Shown here: positions 15,059 through 22,917 of the stretch, one piece after another
Layout: the number at the start of each line of letters is the position of its first letter
Numbering within the stretch: position 1 is the first letter of the stretch
NCBI GenBank assembly: GCA_035626235.1
Contig: DASPOB010000051.1
Location: forward strand, 1 to 24,047
Reading direction: 5' to 3'
Length of the DNA: 24,047 nucleotides
From: DATFYP01 sp035626235
GTDB taxonomy: Archaea > Thermoproteota > Nitrososphaeria > Nitrososphaerales > Gagatemarchaeaceae
Made by a program: the position numbers and the translations under genes
Notes under the pieces: model-generated
What the model saw: the letters and a program-made list of their open reading frames with translations, nothing else
What the model was told of the DNA's origin: nothing
The model's database searches: none

Positions 15059-15379
15059 CTATTGCCGTACCAGCTCTGGCAGCTCGCACATCCTTTCCAG
15101 TGAGCCCAGCAGTGCCGCCTCACCGTCTTCGGTCAGCCTCAGGGTCTCCTTCACGCGGTCCCCTTCGAGCTCCGATACGACGTCGACGAGGTACCTCTTC
15201 TGAAGATCCTCAACGAGGCGTCTGCAATCTGCCTCGGCAATACCCAGGCGGTTGCTCACCGATTTGGCGTCCATCGAGTCTGAGCCGGCCAGCACGAACA
15301 AAACATGGAAGCTGGGGCCGTTGACCGTGTCCCTCGAAGACGCCGGAGGGGCACCTATTGTTTCCAGTTCTTGGAACAT
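15059..15379 (-). CDS. Small winged-helix transcription regulator
   Basis: A 106-residue cytoplasmic DNA-binding protein. Residues about 22-90 follow the winged-helix pattern: a first helix FHVLFVLAGSDS, a helix-turn-helix DAKSVSNRLGIAEADCRRLVEDLQKRYLV, then a beta wing (VVSELEGDRVKETLRLTEDGEAAL) as in MarR- and PadR-type archaeal regulators. No ligand domain is present. ATG at 15379 lies about 28 bp after ATTTAG on the same strand, so the message is probably leaderless. It ends facing the AbrB-PhoU gene. The targets are unknown. Confidence 0.8.
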   Translation of the reverse strand: MFQELETIGAPPASSRDTVNGPSFHVLFVLAGSDSMDAKSVSNRLGIAEADCRRLVEDLQKRYLVDVVSELEGDRVKETLRLTEDGEAALLGSLERMCELPELVRQ

Positions 15380-15403
15380 CGAAGAGCGTAACCGTGCCTC
15401 CGA

Positions 15404-15409
15404 CTAAAT
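15404..15409 (-). promoter_or_regulatory. TATA box of the winged-helix gene
   Basis: On the minus strand ATTTAG is centred about 28 bp before the ATG at 15379, the leaderless spacing seen elsewhere in this window. Confidence 0.5.
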
Positions 15410-15491
15410 GGCTTGCCGAATTAGGTTCTACTGGCAATCAGAGAGTATAGAGGGGGGACTGCGGCGGCCGCTTCACGATGCCTCCGTGCGG

Positions 15492-16793
15492 CTACTTGAC
15501 CTTCAGGACGTCTGAGTAGGCGTCGATGTCGAGGAAGCCGTGGCCGCTTATGTTCATGAGAATGGCTTTCTTCTCTCCTCGTGACTCTGCCCTCTTCGCT
15601 TCGTCGATCCCCGCTCTCACTCCGTGCGCAGATTCGCCCGCTATCAGCCAGCCTTCGGTCTCCAGGAAGAGCTTCGCCGCTTCGAAGACGACCTTCTCGT
15701 CGGCTGGATAGGCGACGGCCTTGATGATCCCCTCGGCTCTCAGGGCGCTGATGAGCGGAGCGGCCGCGTGGTATCTTATCCCGTCAGACCAGATCGGCTT
15801 CATTCCCTCCTTGTGGCCTAGGGTGTACATCTTGAGCATGGGCGTGTGCTCTGCGACGTCGGCGAAGTCGTACTCATAGGTCCCCTTTACGAGGTTGGGA
15901 GCGGCCTCCGACTGTGCGGCGAGGAAATCGCACTCCTTCTTGTTCCTCAGGAGCTCGCCCGCGAAGGGGAGGGCTATCCCCCCGAAGTTGGACCCCCCGC
16001 CGAAGCAGCCCACGACGAGGTCTGGCCAGTCGTCGACCGACTCGAACTGCTTGATAGTCTCGAGGCCGATGATGGACTGGTGCAGGAGGACGTGGTTGAG
16101 AACGGAGCCCAGGCAGTACACCCTGTCTGAGGACCCGTCGGTGTACTCCAGCCCTTCCGAGACGGCTATCCCCAGAGAGCCGCGGTGCTTGGGGTCCTCC
16201 TTCAGCAGCTTCCTCCCGAACGCCGTCTTGCTGCTGGGAGAGGGGTAGACCTCGGCACCGTAGAGCTTCATGAAAATCCTCCTCTCCGTCTTCCATTCGT
16301 ACACGTCTCTGACCCAGAACACGACGCTCTTCAGCCCCATCAAACGGGCGGCGAACGACAGCGCCGTCCCCCACTGGCCGGCTCCCGTCTCGGTCACAAG
16401 GACTTTCTTCCCCTCCTTCGCCGCGTAGTAGGCCTGTGCGAGGGCCGTGTTCACCTTGTGCGACCCCGTGGGGCTCAGGTCTTCCCTCTTGTAGTAGAGC
16501 CTTACCTTCTTCAGGCCGAGCCTCTGCTCGAGCCGCCGGGCCCTGTAGAGAGGCCTGGGCCTCCCGGCGTGGAGGTAGAGTTCCCTGATAGGCTCTGGGA
16601 TGTCCACCCATCTGGAGGTCGAGTTCTCCTGACGCAGGCACTCGCCGATCATCCTACGTCCGAGCGCTTCCAGCCTCGACTCTCCGTAGCCCGGCTCCTT
16701 CGGCGGCGGGAGTCGCCGGGGGAGGTCGGGGACGATGTTGTACCATGCCTTGGGCAGGTCCTCCAAGGGGAGAGAAATCTGGTCGGACTCCAT
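15492..16793 (-). CDS. trpB2: Tryptophan synthase beta chain-like protein, TrpB2 type
   Basis: PLP enzyme that joins indole and serine to tryptophan, of the longer TrpB2 class that works without a tightly bound TrpA. Numbering from ATG at 16793, the PLP lysine is K113 in SPTGSHKVNTA, the catalytic glutamate E135 in ETGAGQWG, and the phosphate loop is CFGGGSNFGG. The N-terminal KAWYNIVPDLP is a TrpB2 hallmark. The frame opens at an ATG at 16820, but ATG at 16793 has a near-perfect GAGGTGA five bases upstream and is preferred. No other trp gene is in the window, which is common for trpB2. It is 40 bases downstream of the FAD oxidase on the same strand and may be cotranscribed. Confidence 0.95.
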   Translation of the reverse strand: MESDQISLPLEDLPKAWYNIVPDLPRRLPPPKEPGYGESRLEALGRRMIGECLRQENSTSRWVDIPEPIRELYLHAGRPRPLYRARRLEQRLGLKKVRLYYKREDLSPTGSHKVNTALAQAYYAAKEGKKVLVTETGAGQWGTALSFAARLMGLKSVVFWVRDVYEWKTERRIFMKLYGAEVYPSPSSKTAFGRKLLKEDPKHRGSLGIAVSEGLEYTDGSSDRVYCLGSVLNHVLLHQSIIGLETIKQFESVDDWPDLVVGCFGGGSNFGGIALPFAGELLRNKKECDFLAAQSEAAPNLVKGTYEYDFADVAEHTPMLKMYTLGHKEGMKPIWSDGIRYHAAAPLISALRAEGIIKAVAYPADEKVVFEAAKLFLETEGWLIAGESAHGVRAGIDEAKRAESRGEKKAILMNISGHGFLDIDAYSDVLKVK

Positions 16794-16833
16794 GGCTTCA
16801 CCTCGCCCAGGCGTCCACATAAAACGATAGGCC

Positions 16834-18228
16834 CTAATCCGCCTTGCCCGGCTGCCCCAGGGTCCGTCGCGGGCTCATCGTCCCCTTGGGGTCCAAGCCG
16901 TCCTTCATGAGCCTAAGGAGGCCTCGGGGGAACTCCTTGCGAACCAGCCCCGCCTTTAGGATCCCTATTCCGTGGTGGTGTGAAAGGGTCGCGTCGTGCC
17001 TTTCTGCGACCTGGGAAAGCGTGTTCCACACGTCCCAGTAGATGGAGACCTCCGGCTTGAAAACGATGGAGAAGTCGGTGCAGGCGCCCTGGTCGTAGAG
17101 GTGGGAGACCACTGCGCCGACGGCGTAGACTCCGTCGACCGCCGCGAGCGTGGTCACGGCGTCCGCATAGCTTTCAAGAACGACGCTCCATCGGCAGGCG
17201 ATCTCCGCATTGTCGAGCATGTATCCCATCTTCCTCACCGCTTCCGCCGTTCCGCTGAGCGCAAACCTCTTCTCGAGCCATGCGTCGACGATGGAAGGGT
17301 CGCCCGCGGTCCCGCCCGACCCCACGGAATCCGTCGCTTCCTTGACGAGGGCTTCCATCACCGTCGCGCTCGAGAAGGTGTAGAGGAGGAGCATCACAGG
17401 TCTTGGCGTCCCGAACTGGATGCTCGCCTCCACTTCGTTGTAGACCCTGCACACGGCGGGTTTGAGGTCGAGGTCCATCAGGGACCTGCCCGAGCCGACG
17501 GCAGCAGAGAAGTCGTTGAAGACGTATGCGGCCTTCCAAGTGTGGCGCGGAAGGCGATGCAGCCGCAGCTCGGCGGCCGTCACGACCCCGAAGGCCCCTT
17601 CGGCGCCGATGAAGAGCCTCGAAAGGTCGGGGCCTACGGAGGATCGTGGAGTGCTCCTGTTTCGTGTCCATATCACGTCGCCGTCGGGAAGAACCGCCTG
17701 AACTCTGATCACCGACTCTTCGATGCCGCCATACCTGCCGCTGTAATGCCCGGTCCCCATCGTCGAGATGTACCCTCCGACCGTGGCAATCTCGAAGGAC
17801 TGGGGGAATTGCCCAAGGGTGAACCCTGCCTTGCTGAGCCTCGGTTCCAGGTCGCCAAGCTTGACCCCCGACTGAACGGTCGCCGTCCTGTTGTTCTCGT
17901 CGATGTCGAGCACCTGATTCAGCCCCGTGAGGTCTATCACGATCTCGCCGTGCGGGACCGAAGCGCCAGTGACAGAGCTGCCGCCGCCCCTGCTCAGAAT
18001 TCGGAGCCCCGTCGACCCGGCGTATCTGACTACCCTGGCCACCTCGTCCACGTTCTGGGGCTTGACCGCGGCAAGCACCGCGGCGTCTCCCTCATCGGAA
18101 ATCGACAGAAGGGGCCACCGATCCTTGAGGTATGCTTTCACGTCTGTGACCAGCCGCCCGGGGACCAGGTTCTGGAGATCTTCGGCCACCTTGTTGGGTT
18201 CGTCCACTCCTACAGTTCCCCGCTGCAT
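16834..18228 (-). CDS. FAD-binding oxidase, alkylglycerone-phosphate synthase-like
   Basis: A 464-residue flavoprotein of the FAD_binding_4 / FAD-oxidase C class. The FAD segment is RGGGSSVTGAS at 80-90. The block TVGGYISTMGTGHYSGRYGG (149-168) aligns by eye with the TVGGWIATRASGMKKNxYGN block of alkyl-dihydroxyacetonephosphate synthases. GAEGAFGVVT, SHLYDQGAC (375-383), SHHHGIG (416-422) and DPKGTMSPRRTL also match that group. Those enzymes swap an acyl for an alkyl chain in ether-lipid synthesis; archaeal members are of unproven function, and glycolate or lactate oxidase-like roles are possible. ATG at 18228 follows TAATTA by about 22 bp, so the message is probably leaderless. It is divergent from the radical SAM gene. 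Confidence 0.88.
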   Translation of the reverse strand: MQRGTVGVDEPNKVAEDLQNLVPGRLVTDVKAYLKDRWPLLSISDEGDAAVLAAVKPQNVDEVARVVRYAGSTGLRILSRGGGSSVTGASVPHGEIVIDLTGLNQVLDIDENNRTATVQSGVKLGDLEPRLSKAGFTLGQFPQSFEIATVGGYISTMGTGHYSGRYGGIEESVIRVQAVLPDGDVIWTRNRSTPRSSVGPDLSRLFIGAEGAFGVVTAAELRLHRLPRHTWKAAYVFNDFSAAVGSGRSLMDLDLKPAVCRVYNEVEASIQFGTPRPVMLLLYTFSSATVMEALVKEATDSVGSGGTAGDPSIVDAWLEKRFALSGTAEAVRKMGYMLDNAEIACRWSVVLESYADAVTTLAAVDGVYAVGAVVSHLYDQGACTDFSIVFKPEVSIYWDVWNTLSQVAERHDATLSHHHGIGILKAGLVRKEFPRGLLRLMKDGLDPKGTMSPRRTLGQPGKAD

Positions 18229-18247
18229 CCATCCCGGTCCACTTCGC

Positions 18248-18253
18248 TAATTA
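18248..18253 (-). promoter_or_regulatory. TATA box of the FAD oxidase gene
   Basis: TAATTA centred 22-23 bp before the ATG at 18228 on the minus strand. It lies in the divergent control region shared with the radical SAM gene. Confidence 0.55.
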
Positions 18254-18352
18254 CCTCTTCCCCTTGTCGAAGGGCGGGCCGCTTTCCTCTGACCGTTTCC
18301 CCACTGCCATGGTGCGATGTCTCGATGGGAACAGCGGGCGAACGCAACCCGC

Positions 18353-18360
18353 TTTAATAT
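18353..18360 (+). promoter_or_regulatory. TATA box of the radical SAM gene
   Basis: TTTAATAT centred about 30 bp before the TTG at 18387. Just upstream AGCGGG (18333-18338) and CCCGCT (18348-18353) form an inverted repeat with a nine-base spacer that touches the box. Confidence 0.6.
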
Positions 18361-18386
18361 GGAGGAGCGACGCCTGGCTTCAAGCC

Positions 18387-19469
18387 TTGCAGTACTTCGT
18401 AATCCTTACGAAGGAGTGCAATCTCTCCTGCACCTACTGCGGCGGAGGGAGCGTCACGCCTCCGAGGGAGGTACAGTATTCTGTGGAAGACCTGAAGGCG
18501 TTCCTTTCGCAAGACGCCGACGCGGTTGTGGAGTTTTACGGGGGAGAGCCCCTGTTGCGGATTGGTACCATGGCGGAGATCATGGAGACGGTCCCGGGGC
18601 GGTTCGCCGTCCAGACCAACGGCCTCTTCCTTGACAGGGTGGAGCCGCCGTTGCTGCATCGGCTCCACACCATCCTCGTCTCCGTAGACGGGACGAGGGA
18701 GGTGACCGACCGAGAGAGGGGCAAGGGAGTGTACGACAGGGTGATGCGCAATGCGGCTCTGGCGAGGTCGAGGGGATTCCGAGGCGACCTAGTCGCGAGG
18801 ATGACGGTCACCCAAGGTTCGAACGTATTCGACAATGTGATGCACCTGCTTGGCACACGACTCTTCGACCACGTTCACTGGCAGCTGAGCTTCAGCATGT
18901 TCTGGGACGCAGGGGAGGACAACGAGCCGGGGCTCTCCGAGTGGGTGCATGAGTACAACTCAGGGGTCTCGTCTCTGGTAACGTGGTGGTTGGACGAGAT
19001 GCGCCGGTCCGGTCGCGTCGCAGGAATCGTTCCCTTCATCGGGGTCGTGAGAACGCTACTCTCTGGGGAGAAGTCGAAGCTGCGATGCGGCTCAGGCATT
19101 GACTTCTTCGCAATAATGCCCGACGGCAGAATCTCCGCGTGTCCCGTGGCCGTCGATTTCGACTTCTCGATGGTCGGCTCGCTGCGAGAAAGCACCCCGG
19201 GGTCCCTACGGGACGCGGTCCTGGTGGGGGAGCCGTGCACATCATGCGACGTCCTCGACGTCTGCGGAGGGCGATGCCTGCTCGTGAACAAGTCGCAGAT
19301 CCTGCTGCGAAAGGATGGCTACGCCAGCATCTGCTCGACGGTCAGGCACCTCGTCGCGCAGCTGGAGACGGCCCTGCCCGAGGTCGAGGCCATGATTAGG
19401 AGCGGGGCGGTGAGAAGGTCCGAATTCGACTACCCCGAATTCAACAACGGTTGTGAGATTATCCCGTAG
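18387..19469 (+). CDS. Radical SAM/SPASM enzyme, probably peptide-modifying
   Basis: A 360-residue enzyme using S-adenosylmethionine and iron-sulfur clusters. The radical SAM cluster motif CNLSCTYC gives C11, C15 and C18; YGGEPLL is the SAM-binding motif. The C-terminal part has the complete seven-cysteine SPASM pattern (C234, C252 after GRISA, C284, C287, C293, C297, C316), which binds two further [4Fe-4S] clusters and is typical of peptide- or protein-modifying members. The C-terminus DYPEFNNGCEIIP is distinctive. The frame is open back to a TTG at 18264, but TTTAATAT at 18353 lies inside that extension and the conserved fold starts with QYFVILTKECNLSC, so TTG at 18387 is preferred. No precursor peptide gene is seen beside it. 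Substrate is unknown. Confidence 0.88.
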   Translation: MQYFVILTKECNLSCTYCGGGSVTPPREVQYSVEDLKAFLSQDADAVVEFYGGEPLLRIGTMAEIMETVPGRFAVQTNGLFLDRVEPPLLHRLHTILVSVDGTREVTDRERGKGVYDRVMRNAALARSRGFRGDLVARMTVTQGSNVFDNVMHLLGTRLFDHVHWQLSFSMFWDAGEDNEPGLSEWVHEYNSGVSSLVTWWLDEMRRSGRVAGIVPFIGVVRTLLSGEKSKLRCGSGIDFFAIMPDGRISACPVAVDFDFSMVGSLRESTPGSLRDAVLVGEPCTSCDVLDVCGGRCLLVNKSQILLRKDGYASICSTVRHLVAQLETALPEVEAMIRSGAVRRSEFDYPEFNNGCEIIP

Positions 19470-19491
19470 AGGAAAGAGTCTGAGCGGAGGT

Positions 19492-20139
19492 TCAGTCCCC
19501 TGACGGGGGCTGCTCTTTCACGTTGGTCAGCAGCACCGCATTTCTGCCTATGGTCGATATCCTTCTCATCCCGAACCGCTCTTCCAGCCTCTCTGGCAGA
19601 GTCTTGTCGTCGAATCTGTGCGCCTCGATGACACAGGGTTTCAGCAGGTCACGATCAAGGTCCAACAGAATCCTTTCGCCCCCTTCGACGTCGACTTTCA
19701 TGAAGTCAAAGCCCATCTTCAGGTGCTCCAGGCTGAAGCTTTCATTCATGGGAACGACGTTCAATCCGTTGTTGCTGACATTCCTGCAGAGGAGCTCGAA
19801 GGGTTCCGGGTCCCTCTCGATGGCGATGACCTTCGACGCGCCATGACGGAGATAGAACAGGGAGGTTTCGCCGCAGCCGTCTCCCACCGACAGCACGACC
19901 TTGCCATCCACCGAGGCAGGAAGGTAGTCCTTCTCCCACGAGTCCAACTCGTTTATCATGTTTGAGAGATGGTACGTGGTGAAGTCCATGTCCGCGCCGA
20001 GGACGGTAGCTGCGTAGTGGTTACCCGACTTCCGCACGCGATAGTCTCTGAGTTTCCTCACTAGCCTTCCTGGCTTCGACATTCCTGTCCAGTCGTGCGT
20101 CGCCTTGTACCACAAGATTTCGAAGGCCGCGTCTGTCAA
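19492..20139 (-). CDS. FkbM-like SAM-dependent methyltransferase
   Basis: A 215-residue class I methyltransferase. Motif I is VVLSVGDGCGETS (81-93), the acidic ribose-binding residue is E108 in IAIERDP, and DVEGGE at 150-155 is the FkbM-type motif. The domain is close to full length with a 75-residue lead. FkbM relatives commonly O-methylate sugars or lipids, often in surface glycan loci. The start is TTG at 20139, 15 bases after the stop of the membrane protein gene, so the two form an operon; ATG at 20082 is an alternative. The partner gene fits an envelope glycolipid role. The gene converges on the radical SAM gene with a 22-base gap. Confidence 0.85.
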   Translation of the reverse strand: MTDAAFEILWYKATHDWTGMSKPGRLVRKLRDYRVRKSGNHYAATVLGADMDFTTYHLSNMINELDSWEKDYLPASVDGKVVLSVGDGCGETSLFYLRHGASKVIAIERDPEPFELLCRNVSNNGLNVVPMNESFSLEHLKMGFDFMKVDVEGGERILLDLDRDLLKPCVIEAHRFDDKTLPERLEERFGMRRISTIGRNAVLLTNVKEQPPSGD

Positions 20140-20154
20140 CCAATCGCGCCCCTG

Positions 20155-21219
20155 CTATTCGCCCTGCCTCCGCTTCAGCCCCCTGGTGAGGAGCACGATG
20201 AACGCCCCGCCGGTGAGCACCTCCACCAGCTGGTAGGAGACCAGCCTCCAAAGCACCACTGTTGCCCAGGATGAGAACCCATAGACTGCCGAGAGGTACC
20301 ACTGGAGTCCAAGCTCCGAAATGCCTGAGCCCCCGATCGTGATGGGGACCGACGCGAGCGCCTGCACGCCAAAGACGGCCAGAATGGAGGAGGACAGGTC
20401 TATCGCTCTCCCGGGGGCGAGCAGAAGCCAGAGTATGAGGCCAGATAACACTGCCTGTACGAGAGCCAGGCAGACAGCCAAGGCGATTGTCGGCATCGAT
20501 TGCCTTCCCATTGACTTGGCTGCGGCGGAGAATCCATCGGCCCACCCTTGAACCTGAGAGACGATGCGCTCGGCTCTGGCCCTGCCGAGGAGGCGGGAGG
20601 CAATCCTCTGAATGATGCGAGGGAATCTGACGCCCCTCCTCGCGAAAAGCAGGATGAAGAAGGCGTAGCCAGCCATGATGGGCACTATGACGATGACTAT
20701 GAGCGCCGCCACGGTGGTCGCCCCCCTTTCGAATGCGACCAAGGCGGCGACCAGCGAGACGGCTGAGCCCACGTAGACGTCGATGCAGATTTCAACGAAC
20801 CCTATCCAAAGCGCCTTGCCGGCCTCGACCCCCTTCCTGGCAAGCCAGGCAGCGCGCACGAATTCCCCTCCTATGAAAGAGGGAGTCGTAAGCGCGACGA
20901 ATTCGCTTCCCACGCGGGCCGTCGCGACCCCCCTGAAGTCCGTGAGCGACCCCCGGGTCAGCCCCCCCGCGATGACCCGGAACTTGAGGACCTGAACCAT
21001 CAGCTTGGACAGGACCGCGAGGACAGCCAGCGCCACGAAAACGAATCCGGGGCCTTCCAGCTGCGAGAAAGTGACTCCGGAAGAGAAGGAGATGATTATG
21101 AGGACGACGGAGCTGACCGAGACGCCGGCGACGATCCACCGCTCCGTCGTCTTTGGCAGCCTTATGCTTCCGTGGGCGCCGTCCGGAGGAGCACCTTCGT
21201 CGTGCTGTGTCGCCCCCAC
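20155..21219 (-). CDS. LPG synthetase/AglD-type flippase-like membrane protein
   Basis: A 354-residue membrane protein of the lysylphosphatidylglycerol-synthetase TM-region family (UPF0104). It has about eight transmembrane helices, the family core RVGSEFVALTTPSFIGGEFVRAAWLARK and the C-terminal SVPITIGGSGISELGLQWYLS. Archaeal members such as the AglD C-terminal domain act in dolichol-linked glycan handling, and other members flip lipids. No glycosyltransferase domain is attached here. GTG at 21219 is about 28 bp after a TATA box, implying a leaderless message. The methyltransferase downstream is probably cotranscribed. Confidence 0.88.
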   Translation of the reverse strand: MGATQHDEGAPPDGAHGSIRLPKTTERWIVAGVSVSSVVLIIISFSSGVTFSQLEGPGFVFVALAVLAVLSKLMVQVLKFRVIAGGLTRGSLTDFRGVATARVGSEFVALTTPSFIGGEFVRAAWLARKGVEAGKALWIGFVEICIDVYVGSAVSLVAALVAFERGATTVAALIVIVIVPIMAGYAFFILLFARRGVRFPRIIQRIASRLLGRARAERIVSQVQGWADGFSAAAKSMGRQSMPTIALAVCLALVQAVLSGLILWLLLAPGRAIDLSSSILAVFGVQALASVPITIGGSGISELGLQWYLSAVYGFSSWATVVLWRLVSYQLVEVLTGGAFIVLLTRGLKRRQGE

Positions 21220-21234
21220 GAATCAGCAACCTGA

Positions 21235-21250
21235 GGTCTAGACCATTTAA
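21235..21250 (-). promoter_or_regulatory. TATA box with adjoining 10-bp palindrome, flippase-methyltransferase operon
   Basis: On the minus strand TTAAAT (21250-21245) is about 28 bp before the GTG. The perfect palindrome GGTCTAGACC (21235-21244) starts directly after it, in the position of a repressor site. Confidence 0.55.
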
Positions 21251-21281
21251 CGCCTTCTCCAGCCTGAGCCTTGGGGAATGC

Positions 21282-22355
21282 TCAGCTTCTTTGCCAGAAG
21301 AGCTTTGCGCCCTTTCGGCTCCGCTCTTTCAGCCATCTTCGCACCAATATGATCAGCACGACTGCGAGCGCGAAGATGATCAACAGCCAGACCCACCACA
21401 GTGAGCTGGGCTGTGACGGTGGTGGAGCAGTCGTCGCGATACTGGTGGTCTCGGTCTTCGTGCTCACCTCTGTCGCCGTGAGGGTCTGGGTCGCGGTCGA
21501 CGTGATTGTGGATTTCATCGTGGTGGTTGCCGTAGACGTCGTGACCGATGTCAGGACGCTTGTAGAGACGGAGAAAGTCGTGCTAGTGCTCACTGAAATC
21601 TTCGTAGTGGTGAATGTGACGGTGGCCGTGGAAGCGACGGGCGATGTGCTCTTGGGCACTGAAGTTGAGGTGGACGTCGAGGTGGAGGAGCTGCTGGAAG
21701 CTGGAGGAGCACCACCGCCGCCCCCGCCCTGCTGGGCGGTGGTGGGCTGGAAGCTCGCCGACATCTCGAGGACGAAGGTTACGGCGCCGGACATCGACGA
21801 CGTATCCGATGCGAAGGCGACCAATTCGATGTAGGCGACTTCGCCGGGTCCCAGGGTGTCGGGAAGCACGTTGTGCCCTGAGAGAAGTCCTCCCGAGGGC
21901 CCGGTTATGCTGAAACTAGCGCAATCGTCGCTGCCGCTCGGGTCATCCGTCATCGACGTGCAGTAGTAGACGGTGACATTGCCAAGGTTGGCGGCGCCGG
22001 TCACGTCTGTGACGTTGAGGTAAGCGACGGTGTTGGAGTAGGTTCCCTCGTTGTGGACTTCCAACGGGTCAGTGTAGTAGACTTCCGGCTGGGGAACGGA
22101 GAGGTTCGATCGGGGGATGCTTATCCCCATGGTCGCAAGAGTTCCCGTTCCATCGACGGAGACGGTCGCGCACGGGTAGACAGGGGAGGCAGAGCAGTTC
22201 GCGTCGCTCCCGGGCACGAACACCAACCCGCTCGACGACGTGGTGCTAGCGGTCAGTACCATGCCAAGAATCCCCCCCGCGAGCAGTATCAGGACCATTG
22301 CGCTGGCATACCGGGAGGAAAGCCATCGACGGCGCGAGGGGCTTGGCCCGCTCAT
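21282..22355 (-). CDS. Exported surface protein with TasA-like domain, Ser/Thr stalk and C-terminal anchor
   Basis: A 357-residue exported protein. A basic start and hydrophobic segment (about residues 17-36) form the signal sequence. Residues about 37-210 form a beta-rich domain with EVHNEGTYSNTVAYLNVTDV and LGPGEVAYIELVAF, spaced as in TasA/camelysin-type proteins, and two cysteine pairs. Next comes a Gly/Pro hinge (GGGGGGAPP) and about 90 residues of nearly pure Ser/Thr with regular Val, a glycosylated-stalk type. A Trp-rich helix (LWWVWLLIIFALAVVLIILV) and a basic tail end the protein. ATG at 22355 is one base after the signal peptidase stop, so translation is coupled. The domain call is by eye. 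Confidence 0.8.
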   Translation of the reverse strand: MSGPSPSRRRWLSSRYASAMVLILLAGGILGMVLTASTTSSSGLVFVPGSDANCSASPVYPCATVSVDGTGTLATMGISIPRSNLSVPQPEVYYTDPLEVHNEGTYSNTVAYLNVTDVTGAANLGNVTVYYCTSMTDDPSGSDDCASFSITGPSGGLLSGHNVLPDTLGPGEVAYIELVAFASDTSSMSGAVTFVLEMSASFQPTTAQQGGGGGGAPPASSSSSTSTSTSTSVPKSTSPVASTATVTFTTTKISVSTSTTFSVSTSVLTSVTTSTATTTMKSTITSTATQTLTATEVSTKTETTSIATTAPPPSQPSSLWWVWLLIIFALAVVLIILVRRWLKERSRKGAKLFWQRS

Positions 22356-22356
22356 G

Positions 22357-22917
22357 TCAGTTCAGGGCCTCCCTGGACTCGGGGCGGGGCTCGGCCTCGC
22401 CGCCTCGGGACCTCTCCACGCTCAAGAAGAGCGCCAACAGCAGGACGAAGCTTATCGGGAGGAGAATCAGCCAGCCTCTGAATCCCCAGAGTGTCGGGGA
22501 AACGTACCCCAACATCGGCACCACGAAAACGACCCTGCCCACGTAGTCCTGCTGAGTGACGTACCACGGGTCTGGTATGGCGTTGGTGGCGAGATTGTCT
22601 CCCTGAGTGACAAAGCAGACTGCCGTCCCGCAGGTCGTTTCAGACACGATCCTGTGGATGATGGTCCCAGGGTTGCCGCGGGGGTCGTGAAATGCGATCA
22701 CGTCTCCCACCCTGAGGGTGTTGAACGGCTGGAGGTAGTTCACAGTGAGGTCTCCATAGTTGATGGTCGGAGACATGCTGCTGGGATTGTCACCTATGAC
22801 GAGGAAAGGCAGTCCGCCGAGGGCGTACTGCACACCACCGTAGACGACGAGCCCGATAAGGGCGATTGATACGGCGTAGCTCAGGCATTTGCCCAGGCGC
22901 CGGAGCTTCTCCCCCAT
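22357..22917 (-). CDS. Signal peptidase I, archaeal/SipW type
   Basis: A 186-residue membrane serine protease that removes signal peptides at the outer face of the membrane. The nucleophile is S47 in SSMSPT, the second catalytic residue is H88 in HRIV (histidine rather than the bacterial lysine, as in archaea, ER enzymes and SipW), and D107 is in QGDN. One helix at about 13-33 and another at about 148-166 flank the domain; C96 and C101 may pair. Its ATG overlaps the upstream TAA by one base with GGTGAT about six bases before it, and the next gene starts one base after its stop. Being placed between two surface protein genes suggests it is dedicated to them. Confidence 0.93.
   Translation of the reverse strand: MGEKLRRLGKCLSYAVSIALIGLVVYGGVQYALGGLPFLVIGDNPSSMSPTINYGDLTVNYLQPFNTLRVGDVIAFHDPRGNPGTIIHRIVSETTCGTAVCFVTQGDNLATNAIPDPWYVTQQDYVGRVVFVVPMLGYVSPTLWGFRGWLILLPISFVLLLALFLSVERSRGGEAEPRPESREALN

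Noticed and set aside
15464..15471. GCGGCCGC, same core as the AbrB-PhoU palindrome
   Set aside because: Only eight bases without the TATA/ATA flanks; lies at the 3' end of trpB2 and away from any promoter.
16996..18357. Long plus-strand open frame opposite the FAD oxidase
   Set aside because: Antisense shadow of a well-supported gene in GC-rich DNA; no domain pattern.
21271..21834. Plus-strand frame rich in Val opposite the Ser/Thr stalk
   Set aside because: Valine-rich reading is the mirror of the Ser/Thr repeats on the other strand.
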